NCBI RefSeq assembly: GCF_900108175.1
Contig: NZ_FNVO01000004.1
Location: forward strand, 1 to 64,000
Origin: Thermomonospora echinospora
Lineage (GTDB): Bacteria > Actinomycetota > Actinomycetes > Streptosporangiales > Streptosporangiaceae
DNA length: 64,000 nucleotides
Reading direction: 5' to 3'
Below, piece after piece: positions 50,719-59,751 of the stretch. Below the pieces are notes generated by a model. It saw only the letters and a program-made list of their open reading frames with translations, had not been told where the DNA came from and made no database searches. The first letter of the stretch is position 1; each line of letters opens with the position of its first letter. The translations under genes were made by a program, and so were the position numbers.

Positions 50719-53337
50719 TCACCACTGAGAGGGAACACGACCTTCGTCCCCCCGAGTCGGAGAGGTCACCTGGTCGTCCGGTGGCTGACGGGACGGTGCG
50801 GGTGGGCGTCTGCTCGGTGGCGTCGCCACATCCGTCGTGTCACGGGGGGCCTGGCGGCGGCGTAGGGATGAGGTTGCGTGCCGGGTGATCCTTGCCGCGA
50901 GGGCGGCGCACGCTGCGCCGGCCGCGAGTGAGATGAGCAGGGCCAGGAGTTGTGAGTGGTCCGCGAACAGCGGATAGATCTGCCAGTGGACCAGGTAGAT
51001 GTACAGCGAGCCGCCGGCCAGTGGGCCGGCGAGGCGGTTGAGCCAACCCGTGCTCGGCAGCGTCGGTACCCAGATCAGCAGGGTCAGGCCGGCGATGATG
51101 AGGGTCTCCCGGAGCAGTTCCCCGGAGCCGAAGTAGCCCGGGACCGTGGCCAGGGCGATCGCGGTCACCAGCAGGCGCTGCCCCGGGGTGCCCGCCTTCG
51201 CCGCGGCCCAGCCCAGCGGGAACATCCAGCAGGCGGCGATCGCGGACGGCAGGTCCACGAGCCCGAAGAGGTTGAAGCGGGCGACCAGCCCGAGCAGCAG
51301 GAAGCCGAGGGCGAACCCGAAGGGAGAGCGCCGCTCCGCCCGGTCCAGCGCCGGAATGCTCAGCCACGCGGCCATGGCGGCCAGGATGTAGACGATGACC
51401 TCGACGAACCAGTAGTTGCTGTTGTGCCCGAGGGCGCTGTCCAGCAGCAGGGCGCCGGCCAGGTGGTAGTCGTCGGTGACAAGCGCCGCCAGCGCGATCC
51501 ACAGGATGCTCGGCACGGCGATCCGCGCCAGGCCGCTCAGCACGTGCCGGCGGCGTTCGCGCCGATCGGCCGCGGTGAGGTGGAACCGCGCGAAGTTGAA
51601 GCCCGCCACCGCCAGCAGCACATGCGCGCCGCCCCGGATCGTGAAGATCGTGATGTGCGAACCGACGATGAGGACGATCGCGATGGCGCGCAGCGCGATG
51701 CCCGTCTCCAGCGTTCGCCGTCCGGCGCGCCCGGCCGGACGCCGAAGGTCGCGGATGCGCCGGGTGTGCCAGTCCGCGGGCAGCGACCCCAGCGTCTCCT
51801 CCAGCCGCAGCGACATCTCGACATAGGACAGCGAGTCGCCGCCCAGGCTGACGAAGCTGCAGTCCTCGGTGACGTCGGGCCAGTCGAGGATCTGCGCGTA
51901 CAGGCGGCACAGATCCGAGCTGGACGAGCTGGACGAGGCGGGCGAGACGGACCCGGGCTTGGAGCGTGCCAACCCGCGTACGGCCTGGTAGTCGGGCTTA
52001 CCCGTGGGGAGCCGGGGCAGCTCGGCCAGGACGTGCACACCGACCACCCGGGCGGGCAGGCCGCACTCGGCCGCCACCAGCCGTCTGACGTGCCCGGCGT
52101 CCGCCTCGCCCGTCACGGCCACGATCAGACCCTCGTCATCGCCGGTGCACCATGAGGTCAGGCCGTGGCGTGCGAGCATCGCCTCGACGCGCTGAGGATC
52201 GATCCGCAGGCCGTAGAGCTTCACGAACCGGCTGCGCCGCCCCACCACCTCGTACAACCCCTCCGGGGTGCGCCGCGCGACATCGCCGGTGTACAGCTCC
52301 TCGACGGTACGGCCCAGGGCCAGGTCGGAAGGGCCCTCGGCATATCCGAGCATGACGTTCGGCCCCGAGTAGACCAGCTCGCCGGTGTCGGGGCCGGGCC
52401 AGTCCGGCAACGGTTCGAGCCGGAAGGAGCCACCGGGGATCGGAACGCCGATCGCCTGGGGATGGGAGGCCGCCAGCTCCGGCGGCAGGTACGCCATGCG
52501 GGCCGTCGCCTCGGTCTGGCCGTACATGACGAACAGGTCCCAGCCGCGCCGCCTGCCCAGCTCCGCGTAGCGCGCCACCCGGTCGGCCGGCAGCCGCCCG
52601 CCCGCCTGGGTGACGTACCGCAGGTGCGGAAGCCGCATGTCGGCGAAGCCGACCCGGTCCAGCAGGTCGAAGGTGTAGGGGACGCCCGCCAGGGTCGAGC
52701 CCCGCGCGTCGCGGAACAGCTCCCAGAAGCAGGCGTCGGCCACCGACAGCTCGGTGACGATCAGCCCCGCCCCGCGCAGCAGATGGCTGTTGATGACCGA
52801 CAGGCCGTAGCAGTAGTACATGGGCAGGGTCGTGGCGGCACGGTCACTGTCCCGGATGTCCAGGTAGTCGGCGATGGCCTCCGCGTTCGCCCGCAGGTTC
52901 TCCTGCGACAGCCGTACGAGCTTGGGTGAGCCGGTCGAGCCGGAGGTGCTCAGCAGCAGCGCGAGGTCCGGGTGCAGCGTGTGCGCGGAGATCGCGCGCC
53001 GCTCGTCGAGGGTGCCGTCCGGGAGGGCCACGACGTCCGGGTCATAGGCGGCGACCAGCGACCGCATCGACTCGGGGCGGTCGTGCGGGACCAGCAGCAG
53101 GGGATGGCCGGCCGCCAGCGCCGCCAGGTAGACCACGAGCGCGTCGACCGTGTCGGCGGCGGCGAGCAGGACCAGCCGGCGTTCGGATCCCAGGCGCCGG
53201 GCGGTGGCCGCCACCCGTGCGGCGAGCTCACGATAGGAGAACGCGCCGCCGGCGGTGATGACCGCCGTCCGATCCCCGTGCTCGGCCAGCTCACAGGCGA
53301 ACGGGACCGCATTCGGCCTCGGGTGGGGGCGACTCAT
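50719..53337 (-). CDS. adenylation-carrier-acyltransferase_3 fusion protein
   Basis: An 872-residue three-part protein. Residues 1-455: acyl-adenylating enzyme with STSGSTGSPK (130-139), YGQTEA (272-277), TGD (350-352), GRRSRFVKLYGLRID (366-380) and the catalytic Lys in LPTGK (443-447). Residues 470-530: carrier domain, phosphopantetheine Ser502 in FVSLGGDSL. Residues 545-845: acyltransferase_3 membrane domain, starting RAIAIVLIVGSHITIF (His561) with about ten helices. It resembles a one-chain DltA-DltC-transferase: activate, carry, transfer across the membrane. An iron box overlaps its promoter and the ATG appears leaderless. Substrate unknown; a longer start at 53346 is possible. Confidence 0.9.
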   Translation of the reverse strand: MSRPHPRPNAVPFACELAEHGDRTAVITAGGAFSYRELAARVAATARRLGSERRLVLLAAADTVDALVVYLAALAAGHPLLLVPHDRPESMRSLVAAYDPDVVALPDGTLDERRAISAHTLHPDLALLLSTSGSTGSPKLVRLSQENLRANAEAIADYLDIRDSDRAATTLPMYYCYGLSVINSHLLRGAGLIVTELSVADACFWELFRDARGSTLAGVPYTFDLLDRVGFADMRLPHLRYVTQAGGRLPADRVARYAELGRRRGWDLFVMYGQTEATARMAYLPPELAASHPQAIGVPIPGGSFRLEPLPDWPGPDTGELVYSGPNVMLGYAEGPSDLALGRTVEELYTGDVARRTPEGLYEVVGRRSRFVKLYGLRIDPQRVEAMLARHGLTSWCTGDDEGLIVAVTGEADAGHVRRLVAAECGLPARVVGVHVLAELPRLPTGKPDYQAVRGLARSKPGSVSPASSSSSSSDLCRLYAQILDWPDVTEDCSFVSLGGDSLSYVEMSLRLEETLGSLPADWHTRRIRDLRRPAGRAGRRTLETGIALRAIAIVLIVGSHITIFTIRGGAHVLLAVAGFNFARFHLTAADRRERRRHVLSGLARIAVPSILWIALAALVTDDYHLAGALLLDSALGHNSNYWFVEVIVYILAAMAAWLSIPALDRAERRSPFGFALGFLLLGLVARFNLFGLVDLPSAIAACWMFPLGWAAAKAGTPGQRLLVTAIALATVPGYFGSGELLRETLIIAGLTLLIWVPTLPSTGWLNRLAGPLAGGSLYIYLVHWQIYPLFADHSQLLALLISLAAGAACAALAARITRHATSSLRRRQAPRDTTDVATPPSRRPPAPSRQPPDDQVTSPTRGDEGRVPSQW

Positions 53338-53344
53338 GCGGCGC

Positions 53345-53373
53345 ATCTTAAGTAAGGCTAACCTACGTGCCAA
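53345..53373 (-). promoter_or_regulatory. promoter of the fusion gene
   Basis: On the minus strand TTGGCA (53373-53368), a 17-base spacer and TAAGAT (53350-53345) form a good sigma-70-type promoter. Only seven bases separate the -10 box from the ATG at 53337, so the transcript is probably leaderless. Confidence 0.6.
53348..53366. promoter_or_regulatory. iron box (DmdR/IdeR operator)
   Basis: TTAAGTAAGGCTAACCTAC matches the 19-base actinobacterial iron box TTAGGTTAGGCTAACCTAA at 16 positions and keeps the central palindrome. It lies between the divergent iron transporter operon (starting 53409) and the fusion gene, covering the spacer and -10 region of the latter. Fe-loaded DmdR/IdeR would repress both directions. 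Confidence 0.85.
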
Positions 53374-53408
53374 AACGTACCGTGTGCCGCATCCCTTAGG
53401 AAGGCCCC

Positions 53409-54425
53409 ATGCGACCCTCAGTGACCCGTTGTATCTCCGCACTCGCGCTGGCGGCCGTTCTGCTTCCCCTGGGGACGGCCTGTGGGATCGGATCGGAAGC
53501 CGGCCTCGTCATCTACTCCGGCCGTAACGAAGGGCTCATCAAGCCGCTGCTGGACAAGCTGGAGAAGGCCGTCGGCACCGACGTCGAGGTCCGCTACGGC
53601 GCCAGCGCCGAACTGTCCGCGCAGCTCCTGGAGGAGGGCGACAAGACCAAGGCCGACCTGTTCCTGTCCCAGGACGCCGGAGCGCTCGGCGCCCTGGCCA
53701 AGCAGGGGCGGCTGGAGAAGCTGCCGCAGCCCACCCTCGACCGGGTGGCCAAGCAGTTCCGCGCCGGCGGGGGAGAGTGGGTCGGCGTCTCCGGCCGTGT
53801 CCGCGTACTGGCCTACCACCCCGGCCAGGTCACCAAGGCGCCCGACAGCGTGCACGACCTCGTCAAGCCGGAGTGGAAGGACAAGGTCGGGTACGCGCCG
53901 ACCAACGCGTCCTTCCAGGCGTTCGTCACCGGCATGCGCGTCCTGGAGGGCGACGACGCCACCCGCGAGTGGCTCAAGGGCCTGAAGGCCAACGGCATCA
54001 AGGCCTACGACGACAACCTCGCCCTGCTGGACGCGGTCGACTCCGGGCAGGTCGCCCTCGGGATGATCAACCACTACTACTGGTACGAGAAGGTCGCCGA
54101 GAAGGGCGCGGACAAGGTCACCGCCAAACTCCACTACCTTCCCGGCGGCGACCCCGGCGCGCTGATCAACGTGGCGGGCGTGGGCGTCCTGGCGGGCAGC
54201 GAGCACAACGCGGCGGCGCTCAAGGCCGTCGACTTCCTGCTCTCCAAGGAGGCGCAGACCTACTTCGCCGACGAGACCAAGGAGTACCCGCTGGCCTCCG
54301 GGGTCACCAGCACGGTTCCGGACCTGCCGCCGCTGGAGTCCCTCAAGGCCCCTGAGATCGACCTCGGCAAGCTCGAATCGCTGCAGCAGACCCTGACGAT
54401 GCTGCGGGAAGTCGGGATGGTCTGA
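53409..54425 (+). CDS. fbpA: ferric iron ABC transporter, binding lipoprotein
   Basis: A 338-residue FbpA/FutA-type iron-binding lipoprotein. The lipobox is LGTAC with Cys25. Family landmarks: LVIYSGRNEGLIKPLLDKLE, DLFLSQDAGALGALAKQG, and the tyrosine pair in MINHYYWYE near residue 222 that binds Fe(III). Strong AGGAAGG ribosome-binding site. First gene of an iron-box-controlled operon fbpABC. It captures free or weakly chelated ferric iron at the outer face of the membrane. Confidence 0.93.
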   Translation: MRPSVTRCISALALAAVLLPLGTACGIGSEAGLVIYSGRNEGLIKPLLDKLEKAVGTDVEVRYGASAELSAQLLEEGDKTKADLFLSQDAGALGALAKQGRLEKLPQPTLDRVAKQFRAGGGEWVGVSGRVRVLAYHPGQVTKAPDSVHDLVKPEWKDKVGYAPTNASFQAFVTGMRVLEGDDATREWLKGLKANGIKAYDDNLALLDAVDSGQVALGMINHYYWYEKVAEKGADKVTAKLHYLPGGDPGALINVAGVGVLAGSEHNAAALKAVDFLLSKEAQTYFADETKEYPLASGVTSTVPDLPPLESLKAPEIDLGKLESLQQTLTMLREVGMV

Positions 54426-54430
54426 CCCGG

Positions 54431-55942
54431 ATGACCACAGCCCGCGCCCCGTGGGTCCTGCTCGGCCCGGCGTGCCTGGCCGGGGCCTTCGCCCTGCTGC
54501 CGCTCGGCTATCTGGCCGTGCGCTCGCTGGAGCGAGGCCCCGGCTTCGCCTGGAGCGTCGTCACCACCGAGGGCACCGCGCTGCTCCTCGGCCGCAGCCT
54601 GGCGCTGGCCGTCGTGGTGGTGGCGGCCTGCCTGCTCCTGGGGATCTCCCTGGCCTGGCTGACCGTGCGCACCGCGCTGCCCGGCGGACGCGCGTGGTCG
54701 GTGGTGGCGACCCTGCCGCTGGCCGTGCCCAGCTACGTGGCGGCCTTCGCCTGGCTGTCCGCGGTACCGGAACTCGCCGGGTTCACCGGCTCGGCGGTGG
54801 CGCTGACCCTGGTCAGTTATCCCTACGTCTACCTGCCCGTCGCCGCCGCCCTGCGCGGGATCGATCCCGCGCAGGAGGAGGCGTCCCGGTCCCTCGGAGC
54901 CGGGCCGGTACGAACCTTCCTCCGCGTCACCCTGCCGCAGTTGCGTCCGGCTGCGGCGGGGGGCGGGCTGCTGGTCGCGCTGTACGCCCTGTCGGACTTC
55001 GGCGCGGTGTCGCTGATGCGTTACGACACGTTCACCCGTGGCATCTACACCTCCTACCGGGCCAGCTTCGACCGCACTCCGGCCGCCGCCCTGAGCGTCG
55101 TCCTGGTGGTGATGACCGTGGCCCTCGTCGCCCTGGAGACGCGCACCCGGGGCCGGCGCGGACACGCCAGAACCGGAACCGGAACCGCCCGTCCCTTCAC
55201 CCCCGTCCCCCTCGGACGGATGACGATCCCCGCGCTGGCCTGGTGCGGGGCGGTCGTCGCCGCCGCCGTCGTCTTCCCGCTGGCCACGCTCGGCTACTGG
55301 CTGGTCGCCGGAAACCTCGCCACCTGGGATCCCGCCGGGCTCCTGAACATCGCGGGCGTCACCCTCGGCGTGGCCGCGGGCGGGGCCGCGCTCACCACCG
55401 TGCTCGCCCTGCCCGTCGGCGTGGTGGCGGCCCGCTACCGGGGACGGGCCGCGGACCTGCTGGAGCAGGCCGCCTACGCCGGGCACGCCCTGCCCGGCAT
55501 CACCGTCGCCCTCTCGATGGTCTTCTTCGCGGTCCGCTACGCCAACCCGCTCTACCAGGAGCTGCCGCTGCTGGTCTGCGCCTACGCGGTGCTGTTCCTG
55601 CCGGTCGCGGTGGGCGCCACCCGCGCCGCCGTCCTGCAGTCCCCGCCCGTGCTGGAGGACGTCGCCCGATCCCTCGGCCGCAGCCCCCTGCGCGTTCTGC
55701 GGGAGGTGACCGTACCGCTGGCCGCACCCGGTGTCGCGGCCGGTGCGGCCCTGACCTTCGTGGTCTGCATGAAGGAACTGCCGGCCACTCTGCTGCTGCG
55801 CCCCACCGGCATGGACACCCTCGCCACCCGGCTGTGGACGGAGACCGGCGTCGGTTCCTACGCCGACGCCGCCCCGTACGCCGCCGCACTGATCCTGCTC
55901 GCGGCCGTCCCCTCGTACCTCCTCGGGAGACAACGCTCATGA
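54431..55942 (+). CDS. fbpB: ferric iron ABC transporter permease
   Basis: A 503-residue FbpB-type permease, a fused pair of membrane units with about twelve helices. Two EAA loops contact the ATPase: EEASRSLGAGPVRTFLRVTL and EDVARSLGRSPLRVLREVTV. It begins five bases after fbpA, and its stop overlaps the fbpC ATG (ATGA). The order and sizes are those of bacterial FbpABC iron importers. Confidence 0.93.
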   Translation: MTTARAPWVLLGPACLAGAFALLPLGYLAVRSLERGPGFAWSVVTTEGTALLLGRSLALAVVVVAACLLLGISLAWLTVRTALPGGRAWSVVATLPLAVPSYVAAFAWLSAVPELAGFTGSAVALTLVSYPYVYLPVAAALRGIDPAQEEASRSLGAGPVRTFLRVTLPQLRPAAAGGGLLVALYALSDFGAVSLMRYDTFTRGIYTSYRASFDRTPAAALSVVLVVMTVALVALETRTRGRRGHARTGTGTARPFTPVPLGRMTIPALAWCGAVVAAAVVFPLATLGYWLVAGNLATWDPAGLLNIAGVTLGVAAGGAALTTVLALPVGVVAARYRGRAADLLEQAAYAGHALPGITVALSMVFFAVRYANPLYQELPLLVCAYAVLFLPVAVGATRAAVLQSPPVLEDVARSLGRSPLRVLREVTVPLAAPGVAAGAALTFVVCMKELPATLLLRPTGMDTLATRLWTETGVGSYADAAPYAAALILLAAVPSYLLGRQRS

Positions 55943-56970
55943 CCGAACTGCAGATCGAGGGGCTGACCAAGGCGTACGGCCCGGACACCACCGTCCTGCA
56001 CGGACTCGACCTCACCGTGCCCAGCGGCTCGCTGGCCGCCGTGCTCGGCCCTTCGGGCTGCGGAAAGACCACCCTGCTCCGCATCATCGCGGGCTTCCTG
56101 CGCGCCGACGCGGGGACCGTCACCGTCGGCGGACGTACCCTGACCGGCCCCGGAACGCACATTCCCCCGGAACGCCGCCGCATCGGCATCGTGCCCCAGG
56201 AAGGCGCGCTCTTCCCCCATCTGAGCGTGGCCCGCAACGTCGCCTTCGGCCTGACCGACCGGGCCGCCCGCCGCCGGCGTACCGAGGAGATGCTCGATCT
56301 GGTGGGCCTGGCCGGATACGGCGACCGGATGCCGCACGAGCTGTCCGGCGGACAGCAGCAGCGCGTCGCCCTGGCCCGCGCCCTGGCCCCCGAACCCGCA
56401 CTGGTCCTGCTCGACGAACCGTTCAACGCCCTCGACAGCGCCCTGCGCGCCGGGGTGCGTGCCGACGTCCGCGCGGCCCTCCGCGCCACCGGAGCCACCG
56501 CCCTCCTCGTCACCCACGACCAGCAGGAGGCCCTGTCCACGGCCGACCTCGTCGCCGTCGTCCGTGAGGGGCGAGTCGCCCAGTGCGGCTCCCCCCAGGA
56601 CGTCTACAGCCGCCCCATCGACCCCTGGGTCGCCGGCTTCGTCGGCGACGCCGTCCCCCTCCCCGGCACCGCCGTGAACGACACGGCCACCACCGCCCTC
56701 GGCACCGTGGAACTGCGCACGCCCACCGAAGCCCCCCTCCAGGGCACCGTGCTTCTGCGGCCCGAACAACTGCGGCTCACCGAACCTGGCGAGACCACAC
56801 CAGACGGGATCGTGACCGACGTCCGCTACTACGGCCACGACGCCATGATCACCATCACCGTCGACGGCCTCGACACGCCCGTCGACATCCGCATCGGCGG
56901 CCACGTCCCCCTCCGCCCCGGCGACCGGACCGGCATCCGCATCACCGGCCAGGCCACCTTCCATCTCTGA
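55939..56970 (+). CDS. fbpC: ferric iron ABC transporter ATPase
   Basis: A 343-residue ATPase. Walker A GPSGCGKTT (about 36-44), Q-loop VPQEGALFP, signature LSGGQQQR (about 135), Walker B ALVLLDEP and the switch His in THDQQEA. A C-terminal TOBE-like regulatory domain (about 235-343) ends RPGDRTGIRITGQ. Couples ATP hydrolysis to iron import by FbpB. The ATG at 55939 overlaps the fbpB stop. Confidence 0.93.
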   Translation: MTELQIEGLTKAYGPDTTVLHGLDLTVPSGSLAAVLGPSGCGKTTLLRIIAGFLRADAGTVTVGGRTLTGPGTHIPPERRRIGIVPQEGALFPHLSVARNVAFGLTDRAARRRRTEEMLDLVGLAGYGDRMPHELSGGQQQRVALARALAPEPALVLLDEPFNALDSALRAGVRADVRAALRATGATALLVTHDQQEALSTADLVAVVREGRVAQCGSPQDVYSRPIDPWVAGFVGDAVPLPGTAVNDTATTALGTVELRTPTEAPLQGTVLLRPEQLRLTEPGETTPDGIVTDVRYYGHDAMITITVDGLDTPVDIRIGGHVPLRPGDRTGIRITGQATFHL

Positions 56971-57246
56971 CCTCGACCCACCTGCGCGAACACCTCACCC
57001 GGCAGGCAGACCTCACCGAAGACGCGCACGGCGGCGTCGGTCGGGCACACCGGCGCCTCGATCAGCACGTGCGCCGACGGGTGTTCCGCCGGCGCGGGAG
57101 CCCGCCACTGCCCGAGCCGGCGGCTCCCAAGGGACCAAGGCCCGCCGGCTCTGACGGGAAACTTCCGGCAGCTGTCCCAAGACACTGCTTTCAACGATCA
57201 TTACGCTGTTACGCTGATTACACCTGGGTCGGCCCGAGGAGCGATC

Positions 57247-58008
57247 ATGATCGTTGAGTACATCCGCTACCGGATCGACCAGGTGGACGCCGAGGAGTTC
57301 GAGGCCGCCTACGGCCGTGCCGCGGCCTGTCTCGCGGTGGCCCCGCAGTGCGTGGAGTACGAACTGACGCGCTGCGTGGACGAGCCCGAGTGGTACATCC
57401 TGCGCATCGTCTGGACCTCGGCCGACGACCACCTGCAAGGCTTCCGCGGAGGGGAGCACTTCGCGGCGTTCTTCGCCGAGATCAAGCTGTACGTGCGGCA
57501 GATCGAGGAGATGCGGCACTATAAGCGCACCGCCGTGCGCGGCGCCGGCGGGTCCGTGCCTAGCCTGTACGAGTGGGCGGGCGGCGCCGAAGCGTTCGAG
57601 GGGCTCACCGAGACCTTCTACGCCAAAGTGCTCGCCGACGAGCTGATCGGCCCGCTGTTCGCCCACATGGACCCGGGCCATCCCAAGTACGTCGCGATGT
57701 GGCTGTCGGAGGTCTTCGGCGGCCCCGACCGCTACACCCGCGAACGCGGCGGCTACCACCACATGCTCATCCAGCACCTGGGCAAGGCGATCACCGAGCC
57801 GCAGCGGCGCCGCTGGGTGAGCCTGCTCATGGACGCCGCCGACGAGGTCGGCCTGCCGTCCGACCCGGAGTTCCGCGCCGCGTTCACCGGTTACATCGAG
57901 TGGGGCACCCGCCTGGCCCTTGCCAACTCCCAGCCCAACGCCTCCCCACCCATGCAGGCCCCCGTCCCCCACTGGGGCTGGGGCGTGGCGCCTCCCTACG
58001 TCCGCTGA
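57247..58008 (+). CDS. ABM domain fused to truncated haemoglobin
   Basis: A 253-residue fusion. Residues 1-95: antibiotic-biosynthesis-monooxygenase (ABM) fold (MIVEYIRYRIDQVDAEEFEA, VEYELTRCVDEPEWYILRIVW). Residues 105-230: group II truncated haemoglobin (SLYEWAGGAEAFEGLTETFY, DELIGPLFAHMDPGHPKYVA), the proximal His likely in HHMLIQHLGKAI near 172, and a Trp in the EWGTRLA helix. Found in some actinomycetes. Roles suggested for such fusions include quinol or nitric-oxide chemistry; here only the domain content is certain. Its location after the iron transporter may be meaningful. Confidence 0.9.
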   Translation: MIVEYIRYRIDQVDAEEFEAAYGRAAACLAVAPQCVEYELTRCVDEPEWYILRIVWTSADDHLQGFRGGEHFAAFFAEIKLYVRQIEEMRHYKRTAVRGAGGSVPSLYEWAGGAEAFEGLTETFYAKVLADELIGPLFAHMDPGHPKYVAMWLSEVFGGPDRYTRERGGYHHMLIQHLGKAITEPQRRRWVSLLMDAADEVGLPSDPEFRAAFTGYIEWGTRLALANSQPNASPPMQAPVPHWGWGVAPPYVR

Positions 58009-58152
58009 TCCTGGGACACCGGCTTCCGGCCCTGCTCTGGCACACCGGCGGCGTCACCGCACGTCAGGAGCCTATGGAAATGCGTCTGGGGGTTTGCTGC
58101 ACTCACCCTTGCCGGAATCGCCACGCCTTCGATGGCGGCCGTAGACGCTGAT

Positions 58153-58656
58153 CTAAGCGAGTGCGAGCCTCATGCGGTGACGCCACAGGTTGATGTCGCG
58201 GATGCGAACCGTCAATTCCCGCCCCTCGGCGGGCGGTTCTCCTGGGAGGAATTCGGAGGCGTGGACCAGGCCCTCGATGCCGTCGGCCACGGCGACGAAG
58301 ACGCCGAACGGCACGACCTTGGTCACCGGTCCGCTCACCACGTCACCGAGCCGGGTCCGGGCGAGCTGTTTCCACGGGTCTTCCTGGAGCGCCTTCAGCG
58401 ACAGGGACACCCGCTCGCGATCGAGATCGACGTCCAGGACCATGACGGTGACGTCCTGGCCGACCCGTACCACCTGCGACACGTCATCGAACCGCCGCCA
58501 CGACAGCTCGGGCACGCTGACCAGGCCACTGGCCCCACCGAGATCCACGAACGCCCCGAACCGTTCGAGGGACGTCACGGTCCCCCGCCGGACCTGCCCC
58601 GGTTCCAGGGTCTGGAGAAAGGCCGGCCGTGTCTCAGCCTTCTGATCTTCAGCCAT
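58153..58656 (-). CDS. double S1-domain RNA-binding protein
   Basis: A 167-residue protein with two S1 domains: QVRRGTVTSLERFGAFVDLG, GLVSVPELSWRRFDD (about 20-90) and DVVSGPVTKVVPFGVFVAVA, EGLVHASEFLPGE (about 100-165). Small S1-only proteins occur in actinomycetes beside ribosomal S1. Probably binds RNA; no stress or ribosome function can be stated. Divergent from the TetR gene. Confidence 0.9.
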   Translation of the reverse strand: MAEDQKAETRPAFLQTLEPGQVRRGTVTSLERFGAFVDLGGASGLVSVPELSWRRFDDVSQVVRVGQDVTVMVLDVDLDRERVSLSLKALQEDPWKQLARTRLGDVVSGPVTKVVPFGVFVAVADGIEGLVHASEFLPGEPPAEGRELTVRIRDINLWRHRMRLALA

Positions 58657-58730
58657 GTGCGGCCGACACTAGGGACTGTGGCCACGGGCGGCAATCCGGG
58701 TACGGGTAGAGTGCGGCGGGAGGAAGATCC

Positions 58731-59447
58731 ATGACCCCACGGACCGACGCCGATGAGCTGATCGAGCAGCCGCGTATTCCGCTGAGCCGGAGGCGGGTGC
58801 TGCGCGCCGCCGTGGAGCTCGCCGACCGCGACGGCCTCGACGCGCTCACCATGCGCCGGCTCGCGCAGGAGGTCGGGGCCGAGGCGATGTCGCTGTACCA
58901 CCACGTCGCCAACAAGGAGGCCGTCCTCGACGGCGTCGTCGAGGTGATCCTCGGGGAGATCACGGCGGCGGTGGACGGGGTCGAGGCGCCGTCCCCGGAG
59001 GAGGACTGGCAAGCGGCGCTGCGCGCGCGGATCCTCGCTGCCCGGGAGGTCTTCCTGCGCCATCGCTGGGCCCCGCAGGTGCTCGAAAGCCGCACCAACA
59101 CGAGCCCGGCCGTCATCGCTTACTACGACCAGGTCGTTGCCATTCTCCGGGCGGGCGGGTTCTCCTTCGACCTGGCCCACCGCGCGCTGCACGTTCTGGG
59201 CAGCCGCGCCCTCGGGTTCACCCAGGAGTTGTTCCAGCCCGGCGGCGCCGAGACCGCGGACGCCGAGGCCGCCGCGATGATGGAGCAGATGGCCGACCAG
59301 TTCCCGAACATCGTCGGGATGTTGGCGGACGCCATCCATGACGATCCTGATGGCACCCTGGGCTTTTGTGACGACCAGTTCGAGTTCGAGTTCGCGCTCG
59401 ACCTGATCCTCGAAGGGCTGGAACGGCGCCGCGCCGCCGGTTCGTGA
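58731..59447 (+). CDS. TetR-family transcriptional regulator
   Basis: A 238-residue TetR protein. HTH: AAVELADRDGLDALTMRRLA, EVGAEAMSLYHHVANKEAVL, then an all-helical ligand domain of the TetR_C type (AREVFLRHRWAPQVLESRT, MLADAIHDDPDGTLGFCDDQ). It is 304 bases upstream of the quinone oxidoreductase gene on the same strand; the four 18-bp repeats between them are candidate operators. Start ATG at 58731. Confidence 0.93.
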   Translation: MTPRTDADELIEQPRIPLSRRRVLRAAVELADRDGLDALTMRRLAQEVGAEAMSLYHHVANKEAVLDGVVEVILGEITAAVDGVEAPSPEEDWQAALRARILAAREVFLRHRWAPQVLESRTNTSPAVIAYYDQVVAILRAGGFSFDLAHRALHVLGSRALGFTQELFQPGGAETADAEAAAMMEQMADQFPNIVGMLADAIHDDPDGTLGFCDDQFEFEFALDLILEGLERRRAAGS

Positions 59448-59533
59448 CCCGTTCCGAACGCGGCTGAGCGCGCCGGACACGTCGTCACTTTCGGTCACCG
59501 ACTGATTTCCTTTCCGTCGCGCCCTTGACTCCC

Positions 59534-59605
59534 TTACGTCGTACGATAGCCTTACTGCGTACGAGAATCTTACAACGTACGACAGGCTTACGTCGTACGA
59601 CAGCG
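59534..59605. repeat. four exact-period 18-bp repeats, putative operators
   Basis: Units begin at 59534, 59552, 59570 and 59588 with the form TTAC(NN)CGTACGA(N)AG/ATC: TTACGTCGTACGATAGCC, TTACTGCGTACGAGAATC, TTACAACGTACGACAGGC and TTACGTCGTACGACAGCG. The CGTACG centre is conserved in all and is palindromic. They lie 147-218 bases before the oxidoreductase ATG and are much more AT-rich than the flanks. Array of TetR sites or promoter iterons. Confidence 0.8.
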
Positions 59606-59751
59606 GCCCGACCAGGAGCGGTATGCGGACACCAGCCACAGGGGGTCACACCGGGGCCGAGGCCGACGAGCACCCGCAGGCACCGGAACCTGAGCCCGCT
59701 CAGACCACCCCGACCGACCCGAGCGTGAACGCCCACCGAAAGGAAGACGCC

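Noticed and set aside
50956-52155. 399-codon plus-strand frame
   Set aside because: Antisense to the carrier and acyltransferase parts of the fusion gene.
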